Assembly (NCBI GenBank): GCA_900696505.1
Contig: CAADGJ010000382.1
Location: forward strand, 1 to 39,115
DNA from: an uncultured Nitrosospira sp.
GTDB taxonomy: Bacteria; Nitrospirota; Nitrospiria; Nitrospirales; Nitrospiraceae
Reading direction: 5' to 3'
Length of the DNA: 39,115 bases
Shown: positions 8,802-18,215 of the stretch, piece after piece
Numbering within the stretch: the first letter of the stretch is position 1
Layout: each line of letters begins with the position of its first letter
The notes under the pieces: model-generated
Seen by the model: the letters and a program-made list of their open reading frames with translations, nothing else
Database searches by the model: none
Told to the model about the DNA's origin: nothing
Program-made: the position numbers and the translations under genes

Positions 8802-11501
8802 ATGGGTTTGAAACCAGCGACTAATCCGGACGTTGAAGCCGCGACCATTGAACTGTCGATTGACGGACGAACGGTATCGGCCAAGGACGGCGTTTCGCTT
8901 TACGATGTGATCGCCAGCACCGGCAAGATTATTCCGGCCATGTGCTACCACTACACCTTCGATCCGTTCGGATCGTGCGGCATGTGCCTTGTCATGCAGG
9001 AAGGGAAGAAGGCGCCGGTACGATCCTGCACGGCGAAAGCGGCAGCCGGCATGGTGATCAGGACCGACGGTGATGACCTCTTCGCCGCCCGAAAGAAAGC
9101 GGTTGAGAAGCATCTTTCAGTTCACCCGCTTGATTGTCCCGTCTGTGACGCGGACGGGCACTGCGAACTCCAGGACATGGCCTTCCAGCATGGCGTCACG
9201 AACCTGGCCAACGCCAAACAAAAGTTCATTCCAGAAGACACCCGTAGCCTGGTTTTGGACTTCAACATGAACCGCTGCATCGCCTGTGCGGAATGCATCA
9301 ACGTCTGCAAAGACGTGTTGATGATCGACGCGCTGCAATTCATGAAGAAGGGCGGCTTCAACCAGGTTGTCGCCAAGGGAGACCAGCCACTTGCCTGTGA
9401 ATTCTGCGGGGATTGCTTGGCCGTGTGTCCCGTCGGCGCCATCACGAATAAGTACTCGAAATATCTCTACAAGCCGTGGCAGATGAGGAAGACCACGACG
9501 ACGTGTAACTATTGTGGCGATGGTTGCCAAATGCACCTCGAAACAAAGGACACGGAAGTCGTTCGCGTGACGTCGCCGCTTTCCTGGAAAAACAAATGGG
9601 GCGACCGGTCTGAAACCGCCAAGGGGCACGGCGGACTGTGCGTTCGGGGCCGATTCGGATTTCAATACATCGACAGTCAGCAACGACTCCGGCAACCCCT
9701 GGTTCGCACCGGCGACACTCTGAAAGAGACGCCATGGCTCGATGCGATGCAGACCGTCATCGATCAGTTGTCAGACATCCACCGCAAGCACGGCCCGGAA
9801 TCGATCGCTGGACTCATTACTGCCCGCTGCACCAACGAAGAACTCTACTTGTTTCAGAAGCTCATGCGTGGCGGCCTCAGGACCAATCAACTCGACAGTA
9901 GCGCCCGATACGGCCACTTAAACTACGTGCACGCCGTCCGACATGCCGTCGGGATTGGCCGACCGCTCAATGATTGGGAAGATCTGACCAAGGCCAAGGC
10001 CGTCCTCGTCATCGGTTCCAATATTACAGAAACCAACCCCCTGACCGCGGTCCGCATTAAAGAAGCCATCCGTGTGTATCACGCCCAAGTGATCGTCGTG
10101 GATTCATCGAACACGAATATCGCCCAATTGGCATCGCATCCACTCCTGGTGAAGCCGGGTACCGAAGCACTGCTCATTGATGGTCTCGTCAAAGCCGTCA
10201 TCGAGCAGGATCTGGTCGATGAAACCAGTACGACACAACACCCGCAGGCATTTGCAGCCTTGAAACAAGCAGTCGCTCAAATATCCCTGGACGAGGTATC
10301 CCGGACGACCGGGATCTCAGTGGACCAGATCCGCGAGGTGGCTGCCATTTTTGCGGAAGCGCCGCGGGCCGTGGCTTTGTGCGCGGAAGGGATTGTCCGC
10401 CGTCCCAACGGATACGAGAATGTCCTCAAGCTCGTTGACCTGGCATGGGTGACCGGCAAATTGGGACAACCAGGATGCGGTGTCACTACCGTCACCGAAG
10501 AGGTGAACGAACAGGGTGCCATCGACATGGGTGTTGCTCCAGAGTTCCTTCCGGGGCAGGCCCGCTTCGACGATCCCGGGGCTCGAGAACGGTTCGGGAA
10601 GGCTTGGGAAGTGACCCTTCCGGCAATCGGCACGGGCGCCAATCTTCTGGAGATTTTCACCCGCATTCAGAAAGGCCAAATCAAGGCACTGTATGTCATT
10701 GGGGAAAACCCGTTGGCAACCTTGCCCGCCTCCATGGATGTGAAGGGGGCCCTCGACAAGTTGCAACTCCTGATTGTTCAGGATCCGTTTCTCACGGAAA
10801 CAGGCCGCATGGCTCATGTCGTCCTCCCCGCGGCTACCTATGCGGAAAAAGACGGAACATTCACCAATCTGGAAGGAAAAGTTCTGCGTGTCCGCCAGGC
10901 GCTTGACCAGGTCGGAGAAAGCTTGCCGGATTGGCATATCATGACGGCCTTAGCCAATGGCCTCGGCTACGAATGGCCCTATCAATCACCGCAGGATGTG
11001 CAGAACGAAATTATGAAGCTGCTCCCTGGCTACTACAACTTGGGGCAGCCACGCCGTATTGCTCCCTCCGCTGACGCATACCTCTCTAATGGCTATTCCA
11101 GCGAGGTTGTCACCCGGTATCGCAGACGGCAGGCCATGGACGACACTTCACGGCCATTTACCCTCGTGATGGGACAGGTCCTCTACCATTCCGGGAAAAT
11201 GTCCACGCAGGCGTCAGGGCTCATCAATATTGAGCCCAATAATGGGCGTATACGAATGAATCCGGCTGATGTGGAGAAACTCGGCCTGACCGAGCAATCC
11301 ACTGTCCGCCTGAGCTCGCAGCAAGCATCCGTGCAGGCCGGAGTGAAAGCAGACCCGGATGTCCAGGCCGGATCGTGCTTTTTCCCCGAACATTTTAATG
11401 AGCCTCCAATAAAAGATTTGATGACGACTGAAGTCGATGCTGTAACCGGCGTGCCGTATTTCAAATCAACGCGTGTAAAGATTGAAAAGGTTGGTGCGTA
11501 A
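8802..11501 (+). CDS. nuoG: NADH-quinone oxidoreductase subunit G (2Fe-2S / molybdopterin oxidoreductase family)
   Basis: N-terminal ferredoxin domain, CPVCDADGHCELQD, two CxxCxxCxxxC sets, CNYCGDGC, molybdopterin-oxidoreductase-like C-terminal domain. Confidence 0.9.
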   Translation: MGLKPATNPDVEAATIELSIDGRTVSAKDGVSLYDVIASTGKIIPAMCYHYTFDPFGSCGMCLVMQEGKKAPVRSCTAKAAAGMVIRTDGDDLFAARKKAVEKHLSVHPLDCPVCDADGHCELQDMAFQHGVTNLANAKQKFIPEDTRSLVLDFNMNRCIACAECINVCKDVLMIDALQFMKKGGFNQVVAKGDQPLACEFCGDCLAVCPVGAITNKYSKYLYKPWQMRKTTTTCNYCGDGCQMHLETKDTEVVRVTSPLSWKNKWGDRSETAKGHGGLCVRGRFGFQYIDSQQRLRQPLVRTGDTLKETPWLDAMQTVIDQLSDIHRKHGPESIAGLITARCTNEELYLFQKLMRGGLRTNQLDSSARYGHLNYVHAVRHAVGIGRPLNDWEDLTKAKAVLVIGSNITETNPLTAVRIKEAIRVYHAQVIVVDSSNTNIAQLASHPLLVKPGTEALLIDGLVKAVIEQDLVDETSTTQHPQAFAALKQAVAQISLDEVSRTTGISVDQIREVAAIFAEAPRAVALCAEGIVRRPNGYENVLKLVDLAWVTGKLGQPGCGVTTVTEEVNEQGAIDMGVAPEFLPGQARFDDPGARERFGKAWEVTLPAIGTGANLLEIFTRIQKGQIKALYVIGENPLATLPASMDVKGALDKLQLLIVQDPFLTETGRMAHVVLPAATYAEKDGTFTNLEGKVLRVRQALDQVGESLPDWHIMTALANGLGYEWPYQSPQDVQNEIMKLLPGYYNLGQPRRIAPSADAYLSNGYSSEVVTRYRRRQAMDDTSRPFTLVMGQVLYHSGKMSTQASGLINIEPNNGRIRMNPADVEKLGLTEQSTVRLSSQQASVQAGVKADPDVQAGSCFFPEHFNEPPIKDLMTTEVDAVTGVPYFKSTRVKIEKVGA

Positions 11502-11521
11502 GAGTAAGCTCGTCCGTCTTT

Positions 11522-12133
11522 TTGATGTCGTCAAAGGTGGTGGGAATGAGTGTCGGGGCGTTGACCAAAAAAGTTCTGCAGGCGGCGTTGTTCTATGAAA
11601 TCTGGGACGCCATGAAGGTCACCTTCAAGCACATGTTCCATCGCCCTATTACGTTCCAGTATCCGCGTGAGCAGCGCACCATTCCGGACGGCCATCGGGG
11701 TGCTCTTGGCCTCCTTCGCTATAGCGACGGACGTGATCGCTGCGTCGGATGCGATCTCTGTGAAGCGGCCTGTCCCTCTCGCTGCATCAAGGTGATCAGC
11801 CAGGAAGATCCCGAACGACCGCTGCAGCGATTTGCCAGTGAGTTTTATATCGACATCACCAAGTGCGTCTTTTGCGGATACTGCGTCGAAGCCTGTCCGG
11901 TCAACGCACTGGCGATGACGAAAATGTATGAATATTCCACCCACGACAAGCGGACCCTCCTCTTCGATAAGAAACGGCTCTACGAGGTTGGTGAACGCCA
12001 CCTCGAGGACGCTAAAAAATATTTGTATACCCATAATCAAGAAAAGAATTCGGACGAGAGCCGGGAGTATCGTTACTACTTTCCGCAGTCCGTGCTAAAG
12101 CCCACACAGTCGCAACCCAAACATTTGAGCTGA
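11522..12133 (+). CDS. nuoI: NADH-quinone oxidoreductase subunit I
   Basis: Two 4Fe-4S motifs: CVGCDLCEAACP and CVFCGYCVEACP. Confidence 0.95.
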   Translation: MMSSKVVGMSVGALTKKVLQAALFYEIWDAMKVTFKHMFHRPITFQYPREQRTIPDGHRGALGLLRYSDGRDRCVGCDLCEAACPSRCIKVISQEDPERPLQRFASEFYIDITKCVFCGYCVEACPVNALAMTKMYEYSTHDKRTLLFDKKRLYEVGERHLEDAKKYLYTHNQEKNSDESREYRYYFPQSVLKPTQSQPKHLS

Positions 12134-12144
12134 ATCGTACCGTT

Positions 12145-12669
12145 ATGGCTTTCGTGTTTTTCGCGTATTTCGCAGTGGTCAGTATTGTCGCCGGCATTCT
12201 CACCGTGGCGTTGAAGAATCCTGTGCAATGCGGTTTGGCGCTTCTGGCTCTGTTGCTCCATGTATCAGGGCTGTTTGTGATGCTGAACGCCGAGTTCCTG
12301 TGGGCCGTTCAAGTCATCGTCTACGCAGGCGCCATTCTGGTTCTCTACCTCTTTGTGCTCATGCTATTGAACCTCAAAACTGACGACCGCTATTTCCATG
12401 CGAGAACTCCGTATCTCCTGGCTCCGGCTGTCATCGGGTTGATCTACCTGCTGTTCCTACTCATCCGTTCCCCGTTTAGCGGATCTCGAGGTGATGCATC
12501 TACGGCAGCCGTTCTGTTGAACGGAGATGCTCATGCGGTAGGCATCAAGATGTTCAGCGATTATCTGCTCCAATTTGAAATTATTGGTGTGTTCCTGACA
12601 GGCGCAATCGTCGGCGCGATCGTTCTAGCCAAAGCGCCCAAATCTATCGAAACAAGGCGGGACGCATGA
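12145..12669 (+). CDS. nuoJ: NADH-quinone oxidoreductase subunit J
   Basis: Hydrophobic; AVQVIVYAGAILVLYLFVLMLLNL NuoJ motif. Confidence 0.94.
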   Translation: MAFVFFAYFAVVSIVAGILTVALKNPVQCGLALLALLLHVSGLFVMLNAEFLWAVQVIVYAGAILVLYLFVLMLLNLKTDDRYFHARTPYLLAPAVIGLIYLLFLLIRSPFSGSRGDASTAAVLLNGDAHAVGIKMFSDYLLQFEIIGVFLTGAIVGAIVLAKAPKSIETRRDA

Positions 12670-12968
12670 TTCCTTTATCCGCCTACGTCGCCGTCAGTGC
12701 CATTCTCTTTACGACGGGTTTGCTCGGGGTTCTCATCCGCCGCAACTTTATCATCGTGCTGATGTCCGTCGAAATTATGCTCAATGCGGCCACGATCAAC
12801 CTGGTCGCCTTTTCTCATTACCTCGAATCCATGCAGGGTCAGATCGTGGCGTTGTTTATCATCGCCATCGCAGCGGGTGAAGCCGCCATCGGGCTGGCAA
12901 TCATCATTGTGGTATTCCGAGGCAAGATCTCGACCAATGTGGACGAGATGAACCTATTGAAGTGGTAA
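12666..12968 (+). CDS. nuoK: NADH-quinone oxidoreductase subunit K
   Basis: 100 aa; VEIMLNAATINLVAF and AAGEAAIGLAIIIVVFR; both conserved Glu present. Confidence 0.96.
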   Translation: MIPLSAYVAVSAILFTTGLLGVLIRRNFIIVLMSVEIMLNAATINLVAFSHYLESMQGQIVALFIIAIAAGEAAIGLAIIIVVFRGKISTNVDEMNLLKW

Positions 12969-12969
12969 C

Positions 12970-14973
12970 GTGTCCGACTCCATCGACTTGATCGTAAAAT
13001 TGATTCCGTTGTTTCCGCTGATGGCCGTTATCGTGAACGGTCTCTTCGGGCACCGCTATTCCCGCGACCTGGCTCATCGTTTTGCATGGGGTTCGGTCCT
13101 CATGTCGTTCCTCTGCGTGCTCGCAGTCTTCACGGAAACCTTACGTACCGGAGCGGCTCGCGAAGTCATTGCCTATAAATGGATCTTCGGCGGCGATCTC
13201 ACGATTAATCTCGCCTATCTGATTGACCCCCTAACCTGCATCATGCTGCTCGTCATCACCGGAGTAGGATTCCTCATCCATGTGTACTCCGTGGGGTACA
13301 TGCATGGAGAAGCCGGCTTCACGCGGTTTTTCGTGTACATGAACCTCTTCATGGTGTCGATGCTCCTGCTGGTCATGGGCAACAACTATGTGGTTCTGTT
13401 CATCGGGTGGGAAGGCGTCGGCCTCTGTTCGTATCTGTTGATCGGCTACTACTACGACAAGGTATCGGCGGCCAAAGCGGCGACCAAGGCGTTTGTGGTC
13501 AATCGCATCGGCGATGCAGGCTTTTTGCTGGCCATTTTCCTTGTCTTCGTGAACTTCCGGACACTCGATTACACGCAGGTGATGCAAAACGCGGCGCAGC
13601 TGTCGCCTGAAATGGCCACGGCGATCGCGCTCTGCCTCCTCGTGGGAGCCGTCGGCAAATCAGCCCAATTGCCACTCTACACCTGGCTGCCCGATGCAAT
13701 GGAAGGTCCCACCCCTGTCAGCGCGCTCATCCATGCCGCCACGATGGTGACGGCCGGCGTGTACATGATCGTTCGGAATCACGCCATTTTCGACCTGGCG
13801 CCGATGGCGATGACGACCGTCGCCTGGATCGGCGGATTGACGGCTCTTTTCGCCGCCACCATCGGCCTAGTGCAGACCGACATCAAGCGTGTCCTGGCCT
13901 ATTCCACTGTGAGCCAACTCGGTTACATGTTCCTTGGTTGCGGTCTCGGCGCCTACACAGCCGCCGTATTCCATCTTATGACCCACGCCTTCTTTAAAGC
14001 CCTCCTCTTTTTGTCAGCCGGTTCGGTCATCCATGCTCTTTCAGGCGAGCAGGATATCCGCAAGATGGGCGCCTTGAAGTCGAAAATTCCATGGACCCAT
14101 ACATTGTTCCTGATCGGCACGATCGCGATCGCGGGAATTCCGCCTTTGGCGGGGTTCTGGAGCAAAGACGAAATCATGGGCCATGCCTTCGTCCATCATC
14201 ACTATCTCCTGTACGGCATGGCAGCAGTCGGCGCCTTCCTCACGTCGTTTTACATGTTCCGCCTGACGTATCTGACATTTTATGGAACGTCGCGACTCGA
14301 TCATCATACGGCCGAACACGTGCACGAATCGCCCATGGTCATGATCGGCCCTCTCGTCGTGCTGGCCACGTTGTCCGTCATCGGCGGGTTTCCTGGCGTT
14401 CCACCGGAAAACGGCTGGTTTCACCATTTCCTCCATTCCGTGGCAGGAGTCGCGGGTGAGGAGCATGCGACGCCGCCAGCATTGATGTTCGGGCTCATGG
14501 GGACGGCGACCGTCATCGCGCTGCTCGGATGGGGCCTCGCACACTACTTCTATAGCGGCCCATCAACCGCCGCCGCAGCCCTTGCCGACCGCATGCCCGG
14601 CGCATATACCACCTTGCTCAACAAGTACTATGTCGATGAGCTCTACGACACCCTGTTCGTGGAACCCACCAAACAATTGGGCCGCCTCTGCGATTGGTTC
14701 GACCGCACCATTATTGACGGACTTGTCCGCGGCATTGACCGAGGCACCGACCTCAGCTCTGCGGCGATTACCTGGACGGAAAAACACGTGGTCTATGCCG
14801 GCCTCAATATTATCGGCTATGCGAATCACCTCTTGGCACGCTCCTGTCGCCGCCTGCAAACCGGCATGGTACATCAGTATGCAGCTATCATCGTGGCGGG
14901 ACTATTCATTCTCGTCCACCTCATCTTGTTGATCTGGACCGGAGGCGGTTCGACAGGTTATTCAGCACGCTGA
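12970..14973 (+). CDS. nuoL: NADH-quinone oxidoreductase subunit L
   Basis: GWEGVGLCSYLLIGYYY, GKSAQLPLYTWLPDAMEGPTPVSALIHAATMVTAG. Start GTG at 12970. Confidence 0.96.
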   Translation: MSDSIDLIVKLIPLFPLMAVIVNGLFGHRYSRDLAHRFAWGSVLMSFLCVLAVFTETLRTGAAREVIAYKWIFGGDLTINLAYLIDPLTCIMLLVITGVGFLIHVYSVGYMHGEAGFTRFFVYMNLFMVSMLLLVMGNNYVVLFIGWEGVGLCSYLLIGYYYDKVSAAKAATKAFVVNRIGDAGFLLAIFLVFVNFRTLDYTQVMQNAAQLSPEMATAIALCLLVGAVGKSAQLPLYTWLPDAMEGPTPVSALIHAATMVTAGVYMIVRNHAIFDLAPMAMTTVAWIGGLTALFAATIGLVQTDIKRVLAYSTVSQLGYMFLGCGLGAYTAAVFHLMTHAFFKALLFLSAGSVIHALSGEQDIRKMGALKSKIPWTHTLFLIGTIAIAGIPPLAGFWSKDEIMGHAFVHHHYLLYGMAAVGAFLTSFYMFRLTYLTFYGTSRLDHHTAEHVHESPMVMIGPLVVLATLSVIGGFPGVPPENGWFHHFLHSVAGVAGEEHATPPALMFGLMGTATVIALLGWGLAHYFYSGPSTAAAALADRMPGAYTTLLNKYYVDELYDTLFVEPTKQLGRLCDWFDRTIIDGLVRGIDRGTDLSSAAITWTEKHVVYAGLNIIGYANHLLARSCRRLQTGMVHQYAAIIVAGLFILVHLILLIWTGGGSTGYSAR

Positions 14974-14996
14974 CGCGGCAGATTTTTGGATTTACG

Positions 14997-16556
14997 ATGC
15001 TTGAAGAGTTCAGTTTCGGGTTCCCCATCCTCTCGTACCTGATCTTCCTCCCCCTGGTCGGGGCGGCGGTTCTCTGGCTGATTGACGATGAGGATCTTCT
15101 CAAATCGACGACATTGGGTATTACCCTCGTCGAACTGGCGCTCGCCTGCCTCGTCCTCGTGCGTTTTGTCCCTGATTCGGCGGCCATGCAGTTCGCCGAA
15201 CACGCCCGGTGGATGCCGGCGCTGGGAATCGGATATCACCTCGCCGTCGACGGCATCAGCGTGCTCTTCGTGGGGTTGACGGCCTTTCTGACGGTCTTGG
15301 TAGTGATCTATTCCTGGGACACGATCCGTAATCAGGTGCGCCTCTATTTCATGGCCCTCCTGGCCCTTGAAACCACCACGATCGGCATTTTTGTCTCTAT
15401 CGATCTAATCCTCTTCTTCGTGTTCTGGGAACTCATGCTCATTCCCAGCTACTTCCTGATCAAGCTGTGGGGGGGAGGAGCCGACCGCCATTACGCAGCT
15501 TTGAAATACGTTCTCTATACACTTCTGGGCAGCGTCTTTATGTTGGTCGGCATTGCCTTGCTCGACATTAACTATCACCAGTGGGCCGTGAGCCATCACA
15601 TGGATCACGTGTATTCATTCGACCTGCTTGAGCTGCTCTCCGTTCCAATTCCACTCTCGCAGCAGATTTTGATCTTCTGGCTCATGTTTATGGGGTTTGC
15701 GTTCAAAGCGCCGGTGTTCCCATTTCACACCTGGCTTCCTGATGCCCTCGTCGAAGGTCCGATCGGCATGGCCGTCATGTTGGCCGGCATGAAATTGGGC
15801 ACCTATGGATTCCTCCGCTTCACCTTCCCATTAGTGCCCGATGCATCAAAAAGCGAAGGAGTGGTTGGCATCGTCATGGTATTAGCCCTGTCTGCCATTC
15901 TCTATGGGGCGGTCGTGGCGCTGGTGCAATCAGATTTCAAACGATTACTCGCATTTAGCAGTATCAGTCACCTCGGATTTGTGGTGGTGGGCCTCTTTGC
16001 GTTGAATTTCCAGGGACTCCAGGGCAGCCTGTTGACCATGATCAATCTGGGGTTCAGCACGGCCGGCCTCTTTTTCATGGCCGGGTTCCTGTCAACCCGC
16101 CAACAGAGCTCGCACTTATCGTCCTTCGGAGGTTTTGCCAAGCAGGCTCCGCTCCTGGCGACCTTCCTTCTTTTGATCGGCATGGCGTCGATCGGACTGC
16201 CTGGCACCAACGGATTCGTCGGGGAATTCTTGATTCTTTTGGGTGCCTTCAAAGCGAAATGGTGGTTCGGGGCCGTGGCCGTACTCGGCGTGATCTTCGG
16301 AGCTGCGTATTTTCTGTGGTATTACGAGCGCGCCATGCTCGGCCCGCTCAGCAAACACGTGTCGGCGGCCGTCAAAGATCTCCACATGCGCGAGATCACC
16401 ATTGCCCTCTCGCTCTCCATTATGATTTTGTGGATCGGCCTCTATCCCTCACCCTTCCTCAGAATGATGAATGGATCCATTCAAGCACTCGTCGACCGGC
16501 TTGATCGTGCGAAAGTGGCCTCAGTAGACACTGTTATCCACGTGCCAGCGAAGTAA
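14997..16556 (+). CDS. nuoM: NADH-quinone oxidoreductase subunit M, first copy
   Basis: FWELMLIPSYFLI, FKAPVFPFHTWLPDALVEGP (TM7 Lys present), FVGEFLILLG. Confidence 0.94.
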   Translation: MLEEFSFGFPILSYLIFLPLVGAAVLWLIDDEDLLKSTTLGITLVELALACLVLVRFVPDSAAMQFAEHARWMPALGIGYHLAVDGISVLFVGLTAFLTVLVVIYSWDTIRNQVRLYFMALLALETTTIGIFVSIDLILFFVFWELMLIPSYFLIKLWGGGADRHYAALKYVLYTLLGSVFMLVGIALLDINYHQWAVSHHMDHVYSFDLLELLSVPIPLSQQILIFWLMFMGFAFKAPVFPFHTWLPDALVEGPIGMAVMLAGMKLGTYGFLRFTFPLVPDASKSEGVVGIVMVLALSAILYGAVVALVQSDFKRLLAFSSISHLGFVVVGLFALNFQGLQGSLLTMINLGFSTAGLFFMAGFLSTRQQSSHLSSFGGFAKQAPLLATFLLLIGMASIGLPGTNGFVGEFLILLGAFKAKWWFGAVAVLGVIFGAAYFLWYYERAMLGPLSKHVSAAVKDLHMREITIALSLSIMILWIGLYPSPFLRMMNGSIQALVDRLDRAKVASVDTVIHVPAK

Positions 16557-16559
16557 GAT

Positions 16560-18215
16560 ATGGCTGAATACACGCTGCTCATCATTTTGTTCGCGCCCTT
16601 TCTGGGAGCCCTGGGATTAATTTTCGTCTCCAACCGTCAAGTTTCGCTGGTACGAGGCATTGCCGCCGGTTCGGCGTTTGTCTCGTTGGCCGCCTCCGTC
16701 TATCTCTTTTATGCCTATGATTCAGTGAAGGGCGGCTATCAGTTCATCCAGCGGATTGAGTGGTCCCGACAGCTCGGCATTTCCCTGCATCTCGGCGTCG
16801 ATGGCATTGGCACTCCGCTGGTGCTTGCCTCAGGCATTTTGTTGTTCGCCGGCATCTTCGTCTCCTGGCATATCAAAGACCGGATGAAAGAGTTCTACAT
16901 CTGGATCCTGATTCTCGCTGCCGCGACCATCGGCGTCTTCATGTCGCTCGACTTATTCTTCCTGTACTTCTTCTATGAAATGTCCGTCATCCCCATGTAC
17001 CTACTTTTGGGCATGTGGGGCAGTCATACCAAGAAATACCTTGAAATGACGGACCCCGAAGGCCTGAAACAACGTGACTCCGTCGGCTTTATCTTCAACT
17101 TCGGCGCAAACAGCAAAGAATATGCGGCGATGAAGCTGGTCCTGTTTCTTTCCGCCTTTGCCGTGGCCGCCTTGATGGGGATTCTGCTCATCTACAAATT
17201 TTCCGGACTGAACACGTTCGATATCCTGATCTTGCGCGAGAAAGCCCATTTCTCAGGGCCGTTGGCCACGCTCATCTGGCTCCTGATTTTCTTCGGCTTT
17301 GCGTCCATCGCGCCGATCTGGCCATTGCATTCCTGGTCTCCGGTAGGTCACGCCGCCGCCCCGGCCGCTACCAGCATGTTGCATGCCGGCGTGCTGATGA
17401 AACTCGGCCACTTTTCGATCATTCGCGTGGCGTTCGAAATTCTTCCAGAGACCACCCGAGAACTGATGCCCAGCGCCGCGGTGCTCTGTATCTTCAGCAT
17501 TATTTATGGCGGGCTGGTGGCGTACTATGCGAAGGACACGAAATACGTCATCGGTTATTCAAGCTCAAGTCATATGGGCTATGTCTTCTTGGGCATGGCG
17601 GCCTTGGACTACATCAGCCTCAGCGGAGCCGTCATCTACATGTTCGCGCATGCCATGGCCACCGGCATGCTGTTCGCCATGGCCGGCTGGGTCTACGATC
17701 AAACACACACTCGAGACATCCCGTCCCTGGGAGGGCTCTCCAACCGGATGCCGTTTATCTCTGCGGCCTTCGTCATCGGTTGCATGGCCTCGATCGGAAT
17801 GCCCGGGACCGTCAACTTTATCGCTGAAGTGATGATCATCGTCGGCAGCTGGAATAAATACCCTTTCCAAGTCGTCGTGGCAGTGCTCGGCATCGTGTTG
17901 ACCATGGCCTACCTCTTCAAGATGATGCGCGGCCTCTTCTACGGTTCGATGGCCGAAAAGTATAGCCACTCGCACGACGCCGTGGCAGTGGTCGATCGCA
18001 TGCCCCTGCTCATTATGATTACGGTGAGCATCAGCTTCGGCATTTTCCCGGGACATCTCTACTCCGTGGTCCGATCAGGGGTCGACCCGCTGATCGCGCG
18101 TATTACCAAAGTGGTCCCGGTCGCAGAGCTTCCGATGAACAGTCCACAAGCCAGCTCGCACACCATGCCCGTGCCTGTTCCCGGTGAGGCGATTGCGAAG
18201 GTAACCTCGCGATGA
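16560..18215 (+). CDS. nuoM: NADH-quinone oxidoreductase subunit M-like, second copy (M')
   Basis: FFYEMSVIPMYLLLGMWG, APIWPLHSWSPVGHAAAPAATSMLHAGVLMKLG, FIAEVMIIVGSW. Canonical TM7 Lys replaced; soluble insertion after the EMSVIP helix. Confidence 0.88.
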   Translation: MAEYTLLIILFAPFLGALGLIFVSNRQVSLVRGIAAGSAFVSLAASVYLFYAYDSVKGGYQFIQRIEWSRQLGISLHLGVDGIGTPLVLASGILLFAGIFVSWHIKDRMKEFYIWILILAAATIGVFMSLDLFFLYFFYEMSVIPMYLLLGMWGSHTKKYLEMTDPEGLKQRDSVGFIFNFGANSKEYAAMKLVLFLSAFAVAALMGILLIYKFSGLNTFDILILREKAHFSGPLATLIWLLIFFGFASIAPIWPLHSWSPVGHAAAPAATSMLHAGVLMKLGHFSIIRVAFEILPETTRELMPSAAVLCIFSIIYGGLVAYYAKDTKYVIGYSSSSHMGYVFLGMAALDYISLSGAVIYMFAHAMATGMLFAMAGWVYDQTHTRDIPSLGGLSNRMPFISAAFVIGCMASIGMPGTVNFIAEVMIIVGSWNKYPFQVVVAVLGIVLTMAYLFKMMRGLFYGSMAEKYSHSHDAVAVVDRMPLLIMITVSISFGIFPGHLYSVVRSGVDPLIARITKVVPVAELPMNSPQASSHTMPVPVPGEAIAKVTSR

